A stretch of 26,646 nt of DNA from Bacillota bacterium (GCA_023424995.1 JAFADH010000118.1:1-26646), one strand, 5' to 3'. Positions 15,268 through 22,720 are shown, counted from the first letter of the stretch. A program made the numbers and translations. The notes: a model not told the origin generated them from the letters alone.

Positions 15268-15853
15268 GCTATATTTTAAGTACGGTGTCATGGGAAGCTC
15301 CAAGACAGCGCAGGCATTGATCACAAAATTCAACTATGAAGAACGCGGAATGAAGGTGTGGCTCATTAAACCGCAGGTAGACAACAGGGACAGCGACGAC
15401 TGTGTCAGGTCGCGGGCCGGCTTAAGCTCCCCGGCTTATGTTCTGCCCATCACCGAGAATATATATGAGACTTTTTTAACACTGCCGAAGCCGCTGGATG
15501 TCATCATAGTGGATGAATGCCAGTTTATATCGGAGGAGCAGGTGGATCAGCTGGCGATGCTGGTAATCGATTATGATATTCCGGTCCTGTGCTTTGGCCT
15601 GCGGGCGGACTTTCGTACGAAGATGTTCCCGGGAAGCAAGCGGCTTATGGAGATCGCAGATTCGATCACGGAGATCAAGATGATCTGCTCCTGCGGGCGG
15701 AAAGCAACGGTTAATGTAAGACTGGACCAGAACGGGAAGATCATAACCGAAGGGGAACAGATATTAATCGGAGGGAATGACAGATACACCGCTATGTGCT
15801 ATGAGTGTTATATTCGCGGACAGAAGGAACAGGAAAATACCCGGGAGCCATAG
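15260..15853 (+). CDS. tdk: Thymidine kinase (type II)
   Basis: The 197-residue enzyme phosphorylates thymidine to dTMP in the pyrimidine salvage pathway. The P-loop GVMGSSKT spans 9-16, the Walker B and catalytic segment VDECQF holds the catalytic base E86, and the lasso domain carries the structural zinc site C143-x-C145 plus C180-x2-C183. The P-loop variant GxMGSSKT is the one seen in many Clostridia. Length is normal (about 190-200). It is the third gene of the NusG_II operon and starts inside the last eight bases of the Gx gene. The metabolic link between thymidine salvage and the flavinylation-associated genes is not obvious. A hairpin with a T-run closes the unit. Confidence 0.94.
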   Translation: MAKLYFKYGVMGSSKTAQALITKFNYEERGMKVWLIKPQVDNRDSDDCVRSRAGLSSPAYVLPITENIYETFLTLPKPLDVIIVDECQFISEEQVDQLAMLVIDYDIPVLCFGLRADFRTKMFPGSKRLMEIADSITEIKMICSCGRKATVNVRLDQNGKIITEGEQILIGGNDRYTAMCYECYIRGQKEQENTREP

Positions 15854-15897
15854 AACCAAGAAACGGGCAGCCTGGGAATCAATACTTCAAATTCAAG

Positions 15898-15939
15898 AGA
15901 TATGAGGAAGTTCACCGATAATTTCCCCATATCTTTTTT
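15898..15939 (+). terminator. Intrinsic terminator after tdk
   Basis: AGATATGAGGAA (15898-15909) pairs with TTCCCCATATCT (15923-15934), 11 pairs with one A-C mismatch, and runs into TTTTTT (15934-15939). It ends the NusG_II-Gx-tdk unit. Confidence 0.75.
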
Positions 15940-16004
15940 CTTATAAGGCTTTTTACTGTCTTCATGGATACTTTGTAAGAAATCTTCTGATAACCAACTA
16001 TATT

Positions 16005-16020
16005 TGTAGCTATGGCTACA
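16005..16020. repeat. Short perfect palindrome TGTAGC-TATG-GCTACA
   Basis: Six-base arms with a four-base centre in the gap between tdk and the Fe-S protein gene, about 65 bases upstream of a TATAAT at 16071-16076 that may be the -10 of the next gene. It could be an operator. Apart from this and the terminator, gap 15854-16127 contains only the leader hairpin. Confidence 0.3.
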
Positions 16021-16091
16021 TGATGGATAAGGATAATGATATAAAATATAGTTAAATCACAGATAAAAGATATAATTGACACGTTGAATTT

Positions 16092-16112
16092 AAGCCTGCG
16101 GGCAAGCCGCAG
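16092..16112 (+). other. GC-rich hairpin directly before the ribosome site
   Basis: GCCTGCGG (16093-16100) and CCGCAGGC (16106-16113, by eye within one base) form a perfect eight-base-pair stem with loop GCAAG. It ends a few bases before GGAGG of the next gene. With a start near 16083 (from TATAAT 16071-16076) it would sit at the 5' end of the message, where it could protect the RNA or restrict ribosome entry. Confidence 0.6.
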
Positions 16113-16127
16113 GCATGGAGGATTATT

Positions 16128-16919
16128 ATGATACGTAAAATCATTAGGATTGAAGAAGAATTATGCAACGGCTGCGGCTTATGCGTGAATGCCTGTCATG
16201 AATCGGCCATAGGGCTTGTAGACGGCAAGGCAAAGCTATTAAGAGATGATTATTGCGACGGACTGGGCAATTGCCTTCCCGTATGTCCCACCGGAGCCAT
16301 CAGCTTTGAAGAAAGAGAGGCTCTGGAGTACAATGAAGAGGAGGTCAACCGCAATATTGCCCTCAAGAAGCAGCAGGAAGCAGCTGAGCCTGCGGGGAAT
16401 ATACGGGCTTCTCTTCATTCGCCGGGGGATCATCCCGGAATGCATCACCGGCATGCCGGGGGCGGCTGTCCCGGAGCAAGGATGATGAATATTGCCGGGA
16501 AAGATACTGCCGGCAGTGAAATCCATGGAATTGATACCGAACACGCCCCGGTAAGATCAGAGTTAAGGCAATGGCCGGTCCAGATACAGCTGGTAGCTCC
16601 CAGGGCACCTTATTTCCAGGATGCCAATCTGCTGATCGCGGCGGATTGTACGGCCTACGCATACGGCGGCTTCCATCAGTTCATGAAGAATAAGGTGACC
16701 TTAATCGGCTGCCCGAAGCTTGATGATACGGACTATTCCGAGAAGCTCACTCAGATCCTGCAGCTGAATAACATCAAAAGTGTTACGGTGATCCGCATGG
16801 AGGTTCCCTGCTGCGGCGGGATTGTCCATTATGTGAAAACAGCGCTGGCGAACAGCGGACAGCTGATCCCCTGGAGGATAATCACAATCGGAACCGACGG
16901 AACAATAATCGAAGATTAA
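16128..16919 (+). CDS. 4Fe-4S ferredoxin-domain protein with His-rich linker
   Basis: The 263-residue protein begins with a ferredoxin domain: C13-x2-C16-x2-C19-x3-C23 and then C43-x5-C49-x3-C53-P. The second motif lacks its middle cysteine (L46), so one site may hold a three-cysteine cluster or use another ligand. A linker at about 103-125 is rich in His and Gly and ends in GGGCPGARM. The C-terminal half (about 150-263) is an alpha/beta domain with A-D-C-T-A-Y-A-Y, I-G-C-P-K-L-D-D and V-P-C-C-G-G-I, whose extra cysteines look metal- or redox-related. Related proteins often occur near hydroxylamine reductase and CRP/FNR genes, but neither is here. GGAGG lies seven bases before ATG 16128. Function unknown; cytoplasmic electron transfer or sensing is likely. 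Confidence 0.85.
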   Translation: MIRKIIRIEEELCNGCGLCVNACHESAIGLVDGKAKLLRDDYCDGLGNCLPVCPTGAISFEEREALEYNEEEVNRNIALKKQQEAAEPAGNIRASLHSPGDHPGMHHRHAGGGCPGARMMNIAGKDTAGSEIHGIDTEHAPVRSELRQWPVQIQLVAPRAPYFQDANLLIAADCTAYAYGGFHQFMKNKVTLIGCPKLDDTDYSEKLTQILQLNNIKSVTVIRMEVPCCGGIVHYVKTALANSGQLIPWRIITIGTDGTIIED

Positions 16920-16922
16920 CAC

Positions 16923-16974
16923 ATATCAGCAATTCTTTCAGGTATCGCTTTACATACCTGGGAATTGCTGATAT
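16923..16974 (+). terminator. Two-part hairpin terminator after the Fe-S protein gene
   Basis: TATCAGCAATTC (16924-16935) pairs perfectly with GAATTGCTGATA (16962-16973). Inside it, CAGGTAT (16939-16945) pairs with ATACCTG (16954-16960). The tail TATTATTTATAAG is only moderately T-rich. Confidence 0.65.
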
Positions 16975-17014
16975 TATTTATAAGTAAAACGGCTGGAGAA
17001 TACAGGAGGATATA

Positions 17015-17920
17015 ATGAATAAAGCAATCACTAATATTGGCGCAAAGGCGGCGCTTTTGGGAGCTACCCTGATCTGGGGGGCCTCTTTTTTAATCGTAAA
17101 GAATTCCATGGATGTAATGAAGCCCCATATGCTTCTGGCGTTTCGTTTCACGATCGGCTGCCTGTTGTTAAGCGTCATATTTTATAAAAAGCTGAAACAG
17201 ATTAACAGGGAATATCTGATAAAAAGCGGGCTTCTGGGTATTTTTCTGTTTGCTGCCTACAGCCTTCAGACTATAGGAATTACCGACACGACACCGGGGA
17301 AGAATGCTTTTCTGACCACCATTTATTGTGTCCTGGTACCGTTTATATTCTGGGCTACGGACCGGAAAAGACCGGATGTATATAATATATCGGCTGCCCT
17401 GCTTACGGTTCTCGGCGTTGGGCTTGTATCCTTGAACGGGGATCTGACCATCCGGATGGGGGATGCCTTTACCCTGGCAGGCGGTGTATTATTCGCCTTA
17501 CATATTGTAGCCTTATCAAAGTTCAGCAAGGATAAGGACCCCATATTGCTCACCATCCTCCAATTTGCATATGCTGCCGTATTTTCCTGGATCATTGCTT
17601 TGGTATTCGAGGATTTCCCGGCTGTCTGGAGCACGGAAACGGTGCTTGGACTGTTATATCTTGCTATTTTTGCTACTGCCGTGGCATTATTGCTGCAGAA
17701 TATCGGTCAGAAATATACCAAGCCGGCACCCGCGGCGATTATCCTGAGCCTGGAGTCCGTATTCGGAATTCTATTCTCCGTCGTGTTCTATCAGGAGCAA
17801 TTGACCGTCCGGCTGGCAGTGGGCTTTATATTGATTTTCATTGCAGTTATCATCTCCGAGACGAAGCTCGGTTTTATTACGAAACGTAAGGCATTGACAC
17901 TTCCCTTAAAGGATTCATGA
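17015..17920 (+). CDS. EamA/DMT-superfamily transporter
   Basis: The 301-residue protein has ten predicted membrane helices made of two EamA repeats. The first repeat opens with A-T-L-I-W-G-A-S-F-L-I-V-K-N and has R-F-T-I-G-C near helix 2. The second ends with the family motif P-A-P-A-A-I-I-L-S-L-E-S-V-F-G and a final helix G-F-I-L-I-F-I-A-V. Members export or exchange amino acids, nucleobases or other small metabolites; the substrate cannot be told from sequence. GGAGG lies six bases before ATG 17015. It stands alone, between the terminator of the Fe-S gene and two hairpins. Its position before metY might hint at a sulfur amino acid link, but both have their own signals. Confidence 0.9.
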   Translation: MNKAITNIGAKAALLGATLIWGASFLIVKNSMDVMKPHMLLAFRFTIGCLLLSVIFYKKLKQINREYLIKSGLLGIFLFAAYSLQTIGITDTTPGKNAFLTTIYCVLVPFIFWATDRKRPDVYNISAALLTVLGVGLVSLNGDLTIRMGDAFTLAGGVLFALHIVALSKFSKDKDPILLTILQFAYAAVFSWIIALVFEDFPAVWSTETVLGLLYLAIFATAVALLLQNIGQKYTKPAPAAIILSLESVFGILFSVVFYQEQLTVRLAVGFILIFIAVIISETKLGFITKRKALTLPLKDS

Positions 17921-17939
17921 TATAATGAAAGCGGAATGA

Positions 17940-18007
17940 GGAATTATAAGCTTGCTTATGAATTCCGATTGGAGCAAGAGATCATGAACAAGCCCTTTGT
18001 TCATGAT
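17940..18007 (+). terminator. Tandem hairpins between the EamA gene and metY
   Basis: First: GGAATTATAAGC (17940-17951) with GCTTAT/AATTCC (17954-17966, one bulged G). Second: ATCATGAACAA (17981-17991) with TTGTTCATGAT (17997-18007), a perfect 11-pair stem with a five-base loop. Neither is followed by a T-run, but together they probably end EamA transcripts. The second could also be a protein-binding palindrome, 39 bases before the metY -35 box. Confidence 0.5.
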
Positions 18008-18045
18008 ATAATAATAATTAAATTTGAAAAATCATAAAAATTATA

Positions 18046-18072
18046 TTGACAAATAGGTTATTAAGTTATAAT
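18046..18072 (+). promoter_or_regulatory. Candidate sigma-A promoter of metY
   Basis: TTGACA (18046-18051), a short 15-base spacer and TATAAT (18067-18072). The predicted leader of about 80 bases is too short for an S-box or T-box, and no such elements are seen. The sub-optimal spacing may make the promoter factor-dependent. Confidence 0.55.
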
Positions 18073-18162
18073 ATTTATACAATTCATTAACATATTAATT
18101 ATGTATGTATAGTATGTTATAGATGCGAAAAGGTAAATAATATTAAAATGGAGGATTATTCT

Positions 18163-19449
18163 ATGGCAAGTGAAAAGAAATTACGTTTTGAGACCTTACA
18201 GCTCCATGCTGGACAGGAACAACCGGACAGTGCGACCGATGCGCGTGCGGTACCTATTTATCAGACATCATCGTATGTATTTAAGAACTCAGCTCAAGCC
18301 GCAGGAAGATTTAACCTGAGTGAAACCGGTAATATCTATTCCAGAATTATGAATCCGACCTCTGATGTATTTGAACAGAGAATAGCAGCCCTGGAGGGAG
18401 GAATAGCAGCCCTTGCACTCTCATCCGGATCGGCGGCGGTTACATATGCGATTTTGAATATCGCCCATTCCGGGGATCATATCGTATCTGCCCAGACCAT
18501 CTATGGCGGCACCTACAATTTATTTGCACATACGCTTAAGGACTTCGGAATCACCACGACCTTCGTGGACTCGGATGACTTGTCAAATTTTGAAAAGGCA
18601 ATCAAACCGAATACAAAGGCGATCTTTATTGAGAGCTTAGGCAACCCGAATTCCAACATCGTAGATATTGAGAAGCTTGCCGGCATCGCTCATGCCAGCA
18701 AAATCCCGCTGATCATTGACAATACCTTTGCGACGCCTTATCTGCTTCGTCCGATTGAATACGGCGCAGACATTGTTGTCCATTCCGCAACCAAATTCAT
18801 CGGCGGCCATGGTACCACAATCGGCGGCGTTATTGTAGACAGCGGCAAATTCGACTGGGAAGGCTCCGGTAAGTTCCCGTCACTGACGGAGCCCAACGAC
18901 AGCTATCACGGCGTTCAATTCACAAAGGCGGTAGGCGCTCTGGCATATATCATAAAAGCACGGGTAACCCTGCTCCGGGATACGGGATCTACCCTGAGCC
19001 CCTTCCATTCCTTCCTGTTCCTCCAGGGGCTTGAGACCTTGTCCCTGCGTGTGGAGAGACATGTCTATAATACCTTAAAGACCGTGGAATATTTAAAAAA
19101 CCATCCCAAGGTGGAGAAAGTAAATCATCCGTCCCTGCCTGATAATCCGTACCATGACTTATATAACAGGTATTTTCCTGACGGCGGAAGCTCAATCTTT
19201 ACATTTGAGATCAAGGGCGGGGCAGAAGAGGCAAAGGCATTTATTGATAAGCTTCAGATTTTCTCCTTGCTGGCCAATGTTGCGGATGTCAAGTCCCTGG
19301 TAATCCATCCGGCAAGCACCACGCATTCCCAGATGAATGAAGAAGAGCTGGCAGCCTCCGGTATAAAGCCGAATACCGTTCGTCTGTCCATTGGAACGGA
19401 GCATATTGATGATATTATCGATGACCTGACACAAGCCTTTGAAGTATAA
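18163..19449 (+). CDS. metY: O-acetylhomoserine sulfhydrylase (MetY)
   Basis: The 428-residue enzyme is a Cys/Met-metabolism PLP enzyme that makes homocysteine from O-acetylhomoserine and sulfide. The N-terminal F-E-T-L-Q-L-H-A-G-Q motif, Y-S-R-I-M-N-P-T, the S-S-G-S-A-A-V cofactor loop and the PLP lysine K211 in S-A-T-K-F-I-G-G-H-G are all intact. The long insertion G-K-F-D-W-x-G-S-G-K-F and overall length of about 430 residues separate MetY from MetB/MetC (about 380). The end P-x-T-V-R-L-S-I-G-T-E-H-I-D-D-I-I-D-D-L is typical. I start it at ATG 18163, eight bases after GGAGG; the ATG at 18148 overlaps that site. It appears monocistronic, with its own promoter and terminator. Confidence 0.95.
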   Translation: MASEKKLRFETLQLHAGQEQPDSATDARAVPIYQTSSYVFKNSAQAAGRFNLSETGNIYSRIMNPTSDVFEQRIAALEGGIAALALSSGSAAVTYAILNIAHSGDHIVSAQTIYGGTYNLFAHTLKDFGITTTFVDSDDLSNFEKAIKPNTKAIFIESLGNPNSNIVDIEKLAGIAHASKIPLIIDNTFATPYLLRPIEYGADIVVHSATKFIGGHGTTIGGVIVDSGKFDWEGSGKFPSLTEPNDSYHGVQFTKAVGALAYIIKARVTLLRDTGSTLSPFHSFLFLQGLETLSLRVERHVYNTLKTVEYLKNHPKVEKVNHPSLPDNPYHDLYNRYFPDGGSSIFTFEIKGGAEEAKAFIDKLQIFSLLANVADVKSLVIHPASTTHSQMNEEELAASGIKPNTVRLSIGTEHIDDIIDDLTQAFEV

Positions 19450-19507
19450 GAAGTATAGAAATCTAAGAAGCATAAGAATTATAGAAATATAATTCAAAGC
19501 ATAAGAA
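19442..19507 (+). repeat. Degenerate AAG(T/C)ATAAGAA repeats with an AT hairpin
   Basis: Copies at 19442-19452, 19451-19460 (one base short), 19468-19478 and 19497-19507. The last two flank a perfect eight-pair hairpin, GAATTATA (19476-19483), GAAA loop, TATAATTC (19488-19495). The array starts in the last codons of metY and ends before the terminator. Confidence 0.45.
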
Positions 19508-19524
19508 TATGGAGATATTATAGG

Positions 19525-19603
19525 AAGAACCGGCAAAGCTAGCCATAGCTGACACATTGGAGCATACCATATTAGTGTCAGGGTGACTTTGCCGGTTCTT
19601 TTT
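19525..19603 (+). terminator. Large intrinsic terminator after metY
   Basis: AAGAACCGGCAAAG (19525-19538) pairs perfectly with CTTTGCCGGTTCTT (19587-19600), continuing as TTTTT (19599-19603). An inner arm CTGACAC (19549-19555) pairs with GTGTCAG (19575-19581). The 14-pair outer stem also lies three bases from the end of the minus-strand small gene, so it may stop both. Confidence 0.8.
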
Positions 19604-19605
19604 CC

Positions 19606-19848
19606 TTATGCCTTTCGTCTTGAAGTAAGGTGCATCGCATGATAATAATCCTTCTGATGCACATACAGATAATATTGGGTGGTGTCATTATTATGCAGGC
19701 CTGAGGAGCCGGTTCTTTTGCGGGAAGGATTCAAAGATATTAACCGATAATCATATTGAATCCCTGCATCTGCCAAAGAGTCGCGTAAATCAGAGAATTC
19801 TTTCATGGATAACCCATTGTATATCTCTATCCTGTTCCAAAACATCAT
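19606..19848 (-). CDS. Small soluble protein, possibly DUF2007-like
   Basis: This ORF of 80 residues has a basic middle (NPSRKRTGSSGLH) and no membrane helix or cysteine. The order is short strand (WNRIEIYNG), helix (SMKEFSDLRDSLADAGI), strand (YDYRLISL), loop, strand (TQYYLYVH), helix (DYYHAMHLT). That is a ferredoxin-like half-fold similar to DUF2007 signal-transducing proteins, but I cannot confirm the family. GAGGCG precedes ATG 19848, and a good promoter lies at 19933-19905 on the same strand, which argues that the gene is real. It is divergent from a SPOR-like small protein. Function unknown. Confidence 0.7.
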   Translation of the reverse strand: MMFWNRIEIYNGLSMKEFSDLRDSLADAGIQYDYRLISLNPSRKRTGSSGLHNNDTTQYYLYVHQKDYYHAMHLTSRRKA

Positions 19849-19904
19849 ACGTATCGCCTCTTTTCATTAATATATCGAAAGCGTTCTCTGTATCTTATAG
19901 GTTA

Positions 19905-19933
19905 ATTATAAAACCGGATACGGGTAAATTCAA
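19905..19933 (-). promoter_or_regulatory. Sigma-A promoter of the small minus-strand gene
   Basis: On the minus strand: TTGAAT (19933-19928), 17-base spacer, TATAAT (19910-19905). The start is expected near 19898, 50 bases before the ATG. Confidence 0.65.
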
Positions 19934-20010
19934 ATTAAGGTTTCATTAGATTTTATCATTTTGGTAACATATAATAATATTAATCGGGTATAAGCGAATG
20001 GGATGGTCTT

Positions 20011-20280
20011 ATGCATTATGTATGCGGTTCTAAGGTTGGAAAGAAGCAGGGAAGCAATGAGGAAAGCCGGTATTATGTTCAGTTAAGCACATTTCGTAAC
20101 TATAACAGTGCACATGAATATCAGCTGGAGCTGTTCTGCCAGGGATATTATGCGGATGTGGTCCGAAGAGGGGAATGCTACAGTATTCTGTCAAGGGAGT
20201 TCCATAACCTGGACGATGCCGTCAGGCATGAAGTACAGCTTCGCCGGGCAGGATTTCATACTTCACTTCTCAAGTCATAA
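20011..20280 (+). CDS. Free-standing SPOR-like domain protein
   Basis: This 89-residue protein is almost entirely one SPOR-like repeat pair. Y-Y-V-Q-L-S-T-F-R-N-Y-N-S-A, helix, F-C-Q-G-Y-Y-A-D-V-V, then Y-S-I-L-S-R-E-F-H-N-L-D-D-A-V-R-H-E-V-Q-L-R-R-A-G-F-H-T. The spacing matches SPOR domains, which bind glycan strands lacking stem peptides at division septa. Unusually there is no signal peptide, membrane helix or partner domain, so as read it would stay in the cytoplasm. The ribosome site before ATG 20011 is weak (GGGATGG). The two cysteines in the repeat are not general family residues. A septal role is uncertain; the fold may have been reused as a small cytosolic binding module. Confidence 0.65.
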   Translation: MHYVCGSKVGKKQGSNEESRYYVQLSTFRNYNSAHEYQLELFCQGYYADVVRRGECYSILSREFHNLDDAVRHEVQLRRAGFHTSLLKS

Positions 20281-20329
20281 AAGCAAGTTGTTTAAATTTG
20301 ATTTTATTGAAGCTTATTTACAGTATAAA

Positions 20330-20358
20330 TTGACATGTTATTCAGCAAATGTTATAAT
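20330..20358 (+). promoter_or_regulatory. Consensus sigma-A promoter of the AraC-type regulator
   Basis: TTGACA (20330-20335), exactly 17 bases, TATAAT (20353-20358): a full match in both boxes. The start is expected near 20365, giving a leader of about 65 bases. Confidence 0.8.
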
Positions 20359-20429
20359 TGTATACGGTAATAGTTGGTGTTATTTATTGATTATTACTAA
20401 AAACAGTAATGATGTGAGGTAGCATGTCC

Positions 20430-22682
20430 ATGAATGAAAAAAAGATATTCAAACGGTTTATGTTAAGATACCTTATGGCAGGCTTTCTTGTATTAGCCGG
20501 AAGCATACCATTTATTCTTATGGCATATAAACACATACGTGACTACACGATATCGGATAATATTGCCAATCTTAAATCCGGCATTACGGAAATCGAAAAT
20601 AATATACAAAAAATGAATATGATATCTCTCATGATCAGTGAAGAACCGAATCTGCGTTCCCTGAAACAGATTGCAGGCGATATTACTACAGATAAGGTCT
20701 TAAATATGAAATATCTGGCCGACCAGATGTTTGATCTAAAATGCATCTATGATTTTTCACTGATGTTTTTTGTGATGTTCTATAATAACGATGCATTTGT
20801 ATCGACGGACCAGGTAAGTGACAGCTTTTCCAAATATTACGGAAGATTTTTTGAAGCAGACAAAATGACAGGGGATGAATTTAAAAAAGTAATATTTGAT
20901 AAACAGAGAAAAACTCCGTTTATCTATGTTGAACAGTTAAAATATTATATAACAAACAGAGAAATGATCACAAAAAATGCTGTTCTATATGTTGAACCCA
21001 TCGAATTGGACATAACGGTTTCTACAAATAAGGCTGTCATGGTTTTTATTTTGGATGAAAAAAAGCTGGTAGAAACCCTGCTCAGCACAGAAAGTATAAA
21101 GAACGGATTGACCCGCATCACGGACGGCTCAGGCAATGTCATCGTAAATTACGGTAATAGTGCGGATACTCCGGATGATATTAAGAACAAGGCTTATATT
21201 AAGAACGGAAACGAAACCTTAAAACTGTTGACCTATGATAATATTAAGAAGGATCTGACAATAACGGTGGGGTTTCCCATGTCACTGATAAATCAGCAGA
21301 TGAAAGATATTATACGGCTCCTTTTTATCTATCTGAGCATAGGAATTATATTTGCCCTCGTGTTAACGGTAGTGTTCTCCGTACACTGGTATGCTCCCTA
21401 CGGTACCATGCTAAAAGAGGTTGCCAGGTTTGGAACGGGGAATACCAAGAGAAAAAATGAATTTGATTTTATCAGGGAATCCATATTGAACCTGGTATCC
21501 GCAAAGGATGAGCTGGAAACAAAGATACTTCTTGCCAATACGCAAAAGCAGGCCATCATGCTGGAGAACATCTTTATAAAAGGCTTCTATAAAAAAGAAG
21601 AAGAGGCGGTTTTCCTTCATAACTTTCCTCAGGTAAAAAACGGGTATTATGTAGCTTATCTTCAAATTCAGTCTGAAGAAGACACGGACAAGAACCAATC
21701 GGCGCTGGTAACGGCCATCGGATTATTGGAAGAAGAGTTTGATGAAGGTCTTATTCATGTACATACTATGCTTGATACTGAGATATTATTATTACCGGCG
21801 AAAGAGGAATTAAGCAAAGAAGCGTTGCTGAATATTCTCAAAGTCATGAAAGATACCATTATACAGCAATTTCCCGTTATATGCCGTGTCGGACTCAGTC
21901 AAAGGGAGAACGAAATCAGCAATATCAATGTTGCATATGCCCACGCAAGGCAAACGGTACATGCGTATAAGAATACGAAAGACAGCTTTGCAGAATATTA
22001 TCAGTACATCAACGACCGTGAGATCGGATGCTTTGATATGAGCTTCTTAAATAAGCTGTATGAATTAATACTCTGCAGCGGCAAAAAAGAGATATGTCAC
22101 ATGTTTGAAGAGGTCCGGCAGGAGTGCATGCGCCATAAAGAACGGTATGAGTTCCATAAGGCGGAAGTATACCATGCCATCAGCTTTATCATATATACGG
22201 CATATCAGCAGCTTTCCTTCATACCGAAGGAAGATGTCAAGCTGAAGGAATTCCAGCAAAACCATTCATTGGTCCAATGCCTGAATATCCTGGAGCAGGC
22301 CGCCCTTGAGCTCTGCGGCAGGATCGATGAGAATAAGCGAAGCAGGAATGTGGAGTTAAAGAATAAAATTATTAAATACCTGGAGAATAATTACCGGAGA
22401 GTGGAGCTGACTGCGGATATAGTCAGCAGGGAAGTGGGAATATCCGAGAAGTATCTGTCTACCTTCGTAAAGGAGAGCACCGGCAAGACCTTCTCCCTTT
22501 ACCTGGATGAATTAAGAATCGGCTATTCAAAGGACTGTCTTGAGAATACCAATTGGAGCAATGACAGGATCGCCGAGGAATCCGGCTTCGGAGCGGTTAA
22601 CAGCTTCTACCGGGTGTTTAAGAAGTATGTCGGTATTTCACCCAATGTTTATAAGAAAAGCAGACAGGGCATCCATATTTAA
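20430..22682 (+). CDS. Two-TM extracellular sensor with C-terminal AraC-type HTH
   Basis: This 750-residue regulator has a membrane helix at about 14-34 and a long extracytoplasmic segment to about 285, probably a Cache-like sensor. A second helix follows at about 288-313, then a cytoplasmic part, and an AraC DNA-binding domain at about 645-745. In that domain the two HTH units read V-E-L-T-A-D-I-V-S-R-E-V-G-I-S-E-K-Y-L-S and W-S-N-D-R-I-A-E-E-S-G-F-G. There is no receiver or kinase domain, so a single protein senses outside and binds DNA inside. ATG 20430 has GAGGT nine bases upstream; ATG 20424 is only three bases from it. It lies before a sugar ABC operon, its likely target. Confidence 0.88.
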   Translation: MNEKKIFKRFMLRYLMAGFLVLAGSIPFILMAYKHIRDYTISDNIANLKSGITEIENNIQKMNMISLMISEEPNLRSLKQIAGDITTDKVLNMKYLADQMFDLKCIYDFSLMFFVMFYNNDAFVSTDQVSDSFSKYYGRFFEADKMTGDEFKKVIFDKQRKTPFIYVEQLKYYITNREMITKNAVLYVEPIELDITVSTNKAVMVFILDEKKLVETLLSTESIKNGLTRITDGSGNVIVNYGNSADTPDDIKNKAYIKNGNETLKLLTYDNIKKDLTITVGFPMSLINQQMKDIIRLLFIYLSIGIIFALVLTVVFSVHWYAPYGTMLKEVARFGTGNTKRKNEFDFIRESILNLVSAKDELETKILLANTQKQAIMLENIFIKGFYKKEEEAVFLHNFPQVKNGYYVAYLQIQSEEDTDKNQSALVTAIGLLEEEFDEGLIHVHTMLDTEILLLPAKEELSKEALLNILKVMKDTIIQQFPVICRVGLSQRENEISNINVAYAHARQTVHAYKNTKDSFAEYYQYINDREIGCFDMSFLNKLYELILCSGKKEICHMFEEVRQECMRHKERYEFHKAEVYHAISFIIYTAYQQLSFIPKEDVKLKEFQQNHSLVQCLNILEQAALELCGRIDENKRSRNVELKNKIIKYLENNYRRVELTADIVSREVGISEKYLSTFVKESTGKTFSLYLDELRIGYSKDCLENTNWSNDRIAEESGFGAVNSFYRVFKKYVGISPNVYKKSRQGIHI

Positions 22683-22686
22683 TAAT

Positions 22687-22720
22687 AAAGACTCATGGGC
22701 ATCAGACTTATGGGTCTTTT
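22687..22720 (+). terminator. Terminator after the AraC-type regulator
   Basis: AAAGACTCAT (22687-22696) pairs with ATGGGTCTTT (22710-22719), one GU, 13-base loop, followed by TTTAACATTTT. It separates the regulator from the transporter operon. The gap to 22879 has a possible TATGAT -10 at 22818-22823 with no good -35, as expected for an activator-dependent promoter. Confidence 0.65.

Noticed and set aside
16077..16082. TTGACA before the Fe-S protein gene
   Set aside because: At 17 bases downstream lies the GC-rich hairpin, not a -10 box; the TATAAT directly upstream of it is a better -10 candidate.
18079..18162. Possible S-box or T-box riboswitch before metY
   Set aside because: The leader is only about 80 bases, with no conserved riboswitch motifs and no terminator/antiterminator pair.
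16006..19548. Shared 11-base string AGCTATGGCTA between the palindrome at 16005-16020 and, inverted, the metY terminator
   Set aside because: Over a hundred chance 11-base matches are expected within a window of this size.
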